NCBI GenBank assembly: GCA_021772635.1
Contig: JAJFLP010000079.1
Span: 1-64,000 of the forward strand
Source: Verrucomicrobiota bacterium
GTDB taxonomy: Bacteria; Verrucomicrobiota; Lentisphaeria; JABSQK01; JAJFLO01
Reading direction: 5' to 3'
DNA: 64,000 nt
Part shown: one piece after another, positions 60,235 to 64,000 of the stretch
Numbering within the stretch: position 1 is the stretch's first letter
How the letters are laid out: each line of letters begins with the position of its first letter
Notes under the pieces: model-generated
What the model saw: the letters and a program-made list of their open reading frames with translations, nothing else
Told to the model about the DNA's origin: nothing
The model's database searches: none
Translations under genes and position numbers: made by a program

Positions 60235-60384
60235 CTACCCGCGCCGCCTCCGCGTCTGATCCGCGGATCGCGTCGATCCAAAGATCACTTTTCCCTTTCC
60301 CCCTTTCACATTGTCGCGCGGAAGTAGATCGTCGAGTTTTACCGGTATTTCTTTTAGCTTTTTCTTGTCTGTTGAATTTTCCAT
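60235..60384 (-). CDS. Small 'KLDDLLPR...GG' protein, second copy
   Basis: 49 residues, too short for the ORF track. Read on the minus strand from ATG 60384 with GGAGGG seven bases upstream. It has 'VKLDDLLPRDNVKGGKGK' then 'VIFGSTRSADQTRRRRG', ending TAG at 60235. It matches the 61-residue copy at 54976 over 'KLDDLLPR(D/N)NV.GGK..V.FGSTR'. Position is the same: directly upstream of a giant pilin-like gene. The basic tail suggests nucleic acid, membrane or partner contact. It may be a regulator, chaperone or processed peptide; function unknown. Confidence 0.78.
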   Translation of the reverse strand: MENSTDKKKLKEIPVKLDDLLPRDNVKGGKGKVIFGSTRSADQTRRRRG

Positions 60385-60722
60385 TATCTCGCCCTCCATG
60401 GCGATTTCTGATAAAATATTAATTTTGTAATGTGCTATACCAATTGCAGTCTAATCTCAAAATCCAGTAAAGCTCGCCCAACGCGGTTCCTTGAACTGCA
60501 GATTTTACGCCATACTGACAAAAACTTATATAAAATACCTAAACTACAGATATTTACGGCTATTTTCAGCAAACCCCTTCTAGAAAAACCGTACATATAC
60601 GAGACTATCAGAGTCTAAATGCAATACATGAGCGGTGCAATTTCGAGACATACCCCCATCGCAGGTAAATAGTTAGACTCTGTTCGGGAGGTGGGGGTAC
60701 GAATGCCAGGCTAGCGCATGAA

Positions 60723-60892
60723 CTAGTCGTAAAATAAGCGAACATTCCGATTTCGTAATCTTACTCTTACTCGTACTCGTAATCTTCTTGGTTTTCCGAG
60801 GTGAAATTTGGAAAGGGATTACGATTACGGGTAGGAGTGCGAGTACGATTACGAAGAAAGTCCGACGAAAAGTTCGCTGTATTTGGGGCTAG
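60723..60892 (+). repeat. R2 hexamer hairpin element
   Basis: CTAGTCGTAAAATAAGCGAAC to GTTCGCTGTATTTGGGGCTAG, with hexamer arms and the conserved TCCGAGGTGAAATTTGG centre. Confidence 0.85.
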
Positions 60893-60920
60893 CTTACATT
60901 ATGCATAAACTTTCTATTGC
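60889..60920 (+). repeat. R3 end fragment
   Basis: CTAGCTTACATTATGCATAA followed by ACTTTCTATTGCG, the left 32 bp of an R3 element; the rest is missing. The pseudopilin gene's stop follows within 9 bp. Confidence 0.75.
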
Positions 60921-60928
60921 GAAACGAC

Positions 60929-61753
60929 CTATTCTTCGTCCTCTGGATCGAGGCTCATCTTATCGATCGTAAGGAATTTTACCCCGCCGGTAAATCCGTT
61001 CACTTTCAAGGTGACCTGATTCGCGCAGCTCTTAAACTTATCCGGCTCGGTTGCGGCTCCGGGATTTACAATAATCCAGTCATTCGGGACGCCGGCAAAA
61101 TATTCAGCTTCTCCGACGGTTATATAACGGTGGGACGGTGTCGCCTGCTTTAATCGACCGGAAGGCTTAAAAATAACGGCACGGCAGGAGAGGACAGAAC
61201 CGTCTACATAGGTGTTGTCAGGAACCAGAGGTTCGCCAATTTGAGGCTCGCCTCCGTTTGCGGCGCGGTCGATTGTAATCGTGACGTAAAGTGGATCATC
61301 ATTCGGATATACAGAATAAAACTTCGAATTCGTTCCACTATCATAGCCCTTAATGCCGGTATCTCCGTCCGCCTCCATGATAGAACAACTGGTCGGCAGG
61401 AAAATCCACTTGGAACCGTCAATCCAGGAGTCAAAGTCCGAATTCGAATCGACATATGCGAGGCGGCAGATGGAATACATATATTCTTCCGTCAAATTCG
61501 TCATCTGGTCGTCGGGCATCAGGAGGGCAACGTACTTGCCGCTTGTCTGCGCGTATTGATGGGCAAGGCTCAGTTGACCGGCGATGATTTTCGCCCCGGC
61601 ATTTATTCGAGACCCGGCCATCATCTTTTCGAATTGCGGGATGAACATGCCGAGCATAATGCCGGCGATAACCATGACCAATAGAAGCTCAATAATTGTA
61701 AACGAGCGGCACCGTATTCTGGTAGCTGTAAACGGCCTTCCTGTCATTTGCAT
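60929..61753 (-). CDS. GspH/FimT-like pseudopilin
   Basis: 274 residues from ATG 61753 (GTG 61756 and ATG 61747 are also in frame). 'FTIIELLLVMVIAGIMLGMF' is a prepilin helix with Glu at +5, and the residue before the expected cut is Ser rather than Gly. The C-terminal part is beta-rich, with 'AVIFKPSGRLKQ' typical of GspH/FimT minor pseudopilins. The gene is separate from the two giant pilin-like genes but on the same strand and probably uses the same export system, whose ATPase and peptidase are not in this window. Confidence 0.8.
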   Translation of the reverse strand: MQMTGRPFTATRIRCRSFTIIELLLVMVIAGIMLGMFIPQFEKMMAGSRINAGAKIIAGQLSLAHQYAQTSGKYVALLMPDDQMTNLTEEYMYSICRLAYVDSNSDFDSWIDGSKWIFLPTSCSIMEADGDTGIKGYDSGTNSKFYSVYPNDDPLYVTITIDRAANGGEPQIGEPLVPDNTYVDGSVLSCRAVIFKPSGRLKQATPSHRYITVGEAEYFAGVPNDWIIVNPGAATEPDKFKSCANQVTLKVNGFTGGVKFLTIDKMSLDPEDEE

Positions 61754-61877
61754 CACTGTTGGATTAGGGTTTCACGTAGCCGGACCGAAGCATCAATTCC
61801 TACCCGCGGCACCGTTCACCTAATATAATAAGTCTCTTGCAAATGTCTATTCGAAACCGGACTGAGGCGGACAGGAC

Positions 61878-62600
61878 CGCCTGTGAAACTTAAAGGATTG
61901 TCGATTGATATGATTGCTGGATTGACGATTGGAATATTCCGGAATTCTTCCAAATGATTACCATAAAAAAGTTTCGTTAAATATTAACCGGGCCGGCACG
62001 GCCCGGACGGTTACTTCTCTGAAACTTAGGGGAATTTTAGATTTATGATTTTCGATTTGTATATTTCGGTATTTCAGCAAAGGATTGTGGTAAAAAATTC
62101 CCAATATCCAACAAGGAATATCCAATAACCAACGGAAAAGAATAGGATCTGCCAGATCGACGGTTTTATGATTATCTTGTTCAAATATTACTCATCTGAA
62201 ACTTGGCTCAAATCTTCGATATTGTGAGCCCGTTTCTTATTTTAAAATGTGGGTTAAAAATGAAACCCACTGGTGGGGCTCCTGTGAAACTTGAGTAATT
62301 TGACTGAGATTTTCACCATGAAGGACATGAAGAGCATGAAGTAAAGACTTTTTATATTTTCCCCTTCATGCTCTTCATGTCCTTCATGGTTGTAAAGCAT
62401 TATTCGGTTGGCAGATTGCTTCTGTCAAACTTGAGTAATTTGACACACTAAAGTGTGAACTCTCCGCACGAGCGGAGAGTTCACGCTTCAGCGTGTCTTA
62501 ACCCAAGTTTCGTCACGTATTAACCGGGTCAAACATGGCCTAGCCGGTGGCTCATCTGAAACTTGCCTCAAATCTTCGATACTGTGAGCCCATTTCGTTA
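61878..62600 (+). repeat. R5 modular repeat block, copy 2
   Basis: Units beginning CTGAAACTT or TGTGAAACTT recur at about 61880, 62022, 62196, 62284, 62421 and 62554. 62058-62190 is nearly identical to 55459-55585, and 62281-62465 to 55742-55925, including the 26-bp hairpin of CATGAAGGACATGAAGAGC (62316-62341 with 62364-62389). Confidence 0.85.
62444..62495. repeat. Three overlapping hairpins in one palindrome
   Basis: CACACT..AGTGTG, GTGAACTCTCCGC..GCGGAGAGTTCAC and CACGCT..AGCGTG overlap by a few bases each. The whole, from GACACACT to AGCGTGTC, is itself an inverted repeat, so it can fold either as one long hairpin or as a three-armed structure. Confidence 0.8.
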
Positions 62601-62659
62601 GAACGTGTCGAAAACCTGGTTGAAAACAGTATATTTACGCAACGCGACGATCAAACAGA

Positions 62660-62740
62660 CTGCACGCAGTCGATCTGCGGGTGGTCTGACAGGGCTCGCG
62701 CGCATCGGGTTTCGAACGATATTTTCCGGTCGACATCGTT
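62660..62740 (+). repeat. Degenerate R1 copy
   Basis: ACTGCACGCAGTCGATCTGC and GGTTTCGAACGATATTTTC keep the R1 order but with many changes and no clean ends. It precedes the 62814 gene by about 75 bp. Confidence 0.5.
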
Positions 62741-62813
62741 TCGGCACGACAGGTAAACGCTGAATTGTCGAATAAGGGTTGGGCGAAAAGAAGGAGTTGA
62801 GCATATCTGGACA

Positions 62814-63638
62814 ATGGCGATAATATCAGGGGTGATTCTGGCAACGATGTCATGGTACGCCGTAAAGTTTCGGGTAACGGTCCCCAAAGTATATAGGACG
62901 GTCTATCAGGCGATTTTTTATAATCATACAGCTACGATTGCCTGGGCATCGGTGGCGTTAGTATTCGTGATCGGAAGTAACGTCCGAGTCCAACCGGGGG
63001 GGATGAAACTCAAAGATTCGAAGAATAAGGGAGAATTACACGTATCCCGATCGCTCGGAAAATATCTTGCCGGACACTTCTCTGAAGTCGCTGCCCGTAA
63101 GACCGAGGTACTCATCATTGATCGGGTGAACGAGAGTATCCGGATGGAACATCATAAAGCCTTTGTCGCGGGGTTTGAGGCGGGGATCACAAAGAATATT
63201 ACGAAGGTCTCGGTTGCAAAAATACCCCTCGCTAACAACGCCGCGGGGGCTGACGCAAACACGATCGCGGACGCATCAGAAATCACCGCGAATTTATTCG
63301 ATGAAATACTCGCGGAATACCCAGATACGAACATGGTTGTTTCGCTGGTCGGCTTACCGACAAATTACGAGGGCAGCAAACTCTGGGGGCGAGTGGCTCG
63401 AGGTGAAAGCCTTATCGCTGTTGTCACCGACGATGTTTATCTGCACGGAGAAATGCTGGTGAATGGAGAGATTTCCGCGTTTGTCGTGCCGAAACCGGTA
63501 TCGGAGTATACAAGTTTTACGGGTGCCGAGTCTTACGAGACCGTATTTGATAGCCGTTACAGCTTTATAGACGCGGATAATCTTATTCTTAAAATCAAGA
63601 AAAACCGGATTCTATTTAAGATGTCGAAGGTGTTTTGA
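62814..63638 (+). CDS. Membrane-anchored protein of unknown function
   Basis: 274 residues. Hydrophobic stretches near residues 2-15 and 38-53 would anchor it, and the rest is soluble. 'VLIIDRVNESIRMEHHKAFVAGFEAGI' (read in part as 'HHKAFVAGFEAG') and 'DTNMVVSLVGLPTNYEG' look like alternating beta-alpha segments, perhaps a periplasmic-binding-protein-like fold, but no family is certain. AAGGAG lies 17 bases before ATG 62814, too far for comfort, so the start may be elsewhere. The next gene is convergent. Confidence 0.65.
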   Translation: MAIISGVILATMSWYAVKFRVTVPKVYRTVYQAIFYNHTATIAWASVALVFVIGSNVRVQPGGMKLKDSKNKGELHVSRSLGKYLAGHFSEVAARKTEVLIIDRVNESIRMEHHKAFVAGFEAGITKNITKVSVAKIPLANNAAGADANTIADASEITANLFDEILAEYPDTNMVVSLVGLPTNYEGSKLWGRVARGESLIAVVTDDVYLHGEMLVNGEISAFVVPKPVSEYTSFTGAESYETVFDSRYSFIDADNLILKIKKNRILFKMSKVF

Positions 63639-63668
63639 TTTGATACCCTCGCACACGGTTTCTGCGGC

Positions 63669-64000
63669 TTAGCCGTCTTCTAACTCCTTTTTCAACAACT
63701 CCGTCGCGACCTGCGGATTCGCCTTGCCCTTACTGAGCTTCATTATCTGCCCGACTAGAAAGTTAAGCGCTTTATTATTGCCATCTCGAAACTCTTGTAC
63801 CGGCCGCGGATTGGAATCGATTACGGCTCTGGCAAAGTCAGCTATTTCGGTCGTATCTGTAACTTGAACAAGTCCCTTTTCCTCAACGATATCGCCAGGC
63901 ATCTTTCCGCTGGAAAACATTTCGGCGAATACGACCTTCGCGATCTTTCCGTTTATAGTCCCAGCTTCAATTAACTTTATGAGCGCAGCGAAACTTTCGG
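63669..64000 (-). CDS. gatB: Aspartyl/glutamyl-tRNA amidotransferase subunit B, C-terminal part
   Basis: The gene runs off the right edge; 110 codons are visible. The frame stays open past the ORF track's internal ATG and reads 'LIKLIEAGTINGKIAKVVF' before it. 'GDIVEEKGLVQVTD', 'NNKALNFLVGQIMKLSKGKA' and 'NPQVATELLKKEL' are the GatB/YqeY tail that contacts tRNA. With GatA and GatC the protein converts Glu-tRNA(Gln) or Asp-tRNA(Asn) to the amidated forms. Confidence 0.92.
   Translation of the reverse strand, partial: ESFAALIKLIEAGTINGKIAKVVFAEMFSSGKMPGDIVEEKGLVQVTDTTEIADFARAVIDSNPRPVQEFRDGNNKALNFLVGQIMKLSKGKANPQVATELLKKELEDG

Larger units (their letters stand above)
60385..60928. other. Gap with R2 and R3 fragment
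   Basis: About 540 bp. The left half shows no gene (AT-rich and simple). The right half is an R2 element and an R3 stub. Confidence 0.5.
61757..62813. other. Repeat-filled gap (R5, R1 relatives)
   Basis: About 1.05 kb without a supported gene. R5 modules run from 61878 to about 62600, a triple hairpin lies at 62444-62495, and a degenerate R1 at 62660-62740. ORFs listed here are shadows of the repeats. Confidence 0.6.

Overview
The window looks like a chromosome segment from an uncultured Gram-negative bacterium of moderate GC. An lpxK gene implies lipid A, and there are pseudopilin-like secreted proteins, a PEP-CTERM protein, and a CotH/lamin-tail protein beside DUF4956 and VTC genes. Together these recall the PVC group (Kiritimatiellota/Lentisphaerota-like), but I cannot place it from sequence alone. 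No rRNA, tRNA, CRISPR array, prophage or intact transposase gene was seen.

Layout. 0.5-4.4 kb holds housekeeping genes (an RpiB-GlyA fusion, ndk, lpxK). 4.5-10.5 kb holds a CDC123/D123-like ATP-grasp protein, two polytopic membrane proteins and a PEP-CTERM protein. 10.7-30.7 kb is a surface-glycan locus: a DPM-like GT2, two paralogous GT4 enzymes, a deacetylase-like protein, a Wzx-like flippase, two FemAB-like acyltransferases, methyltransferases, a CDP-alcohol phosphatidyltransferase, an SDR epimerase, a GT2 and a radical SAM protein, with two toxin-antitoxin modules and a DUF4143 ATPase between them. 31.9-41.0 kb (minus strand) is a phosphonate locus: PEP mutase fused to a nucleotidyltransferase, a gutted phosphonopyruvate decarboxylase, a PntC-AEP transaminase fusion, a YidC-alkaline-phosphatase-superfamily fusion, a TagB/TagF-like transferase and a PhyH dioxygenase. 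This suggests activation of 2-aminoethylphosphonate as CMP-AEP and its transfer to an envelope polymer or lipid, but the decarboxylase step is broken here. 42-47.8 kb holds CotH, DUF4956, VTC and a DegT-like aminotransferase. 48-52 kb holds another FemAB protein, a GT4 and a DUF922 lipoprotein. 52-62 kb holds a duplicated unit of a tiny 'KLDDLLPR' protein followed by a giant pilin-like Ig-repeat protein, plus a separate pseudopilin. The window ends with an unknown membrane-anchored protein and the 3' part of gatB.

The least expected content is between genes. At least six interspersed repeat families are present. R1 is a 93-bp element with TATAC...GTATA ends. R2 is a hairpin of about 165 bp built of hexamers. 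R3 is a palindromic element, exactly 183 bp in four of five full copies, with CTAG ends. R4 is a 63-bp repeat. R5 is a modular 'TGTGAAACTT' block. R6 is a heptamer tandem array. R1 and R3 have the fixed lengths and inverted ends of non-autonomous mobile elements (MITE-like), and several copies form stop codons, start-codon borders or C-termini of genes. All repeat boundaries were read by eye and need alignment to confirm.
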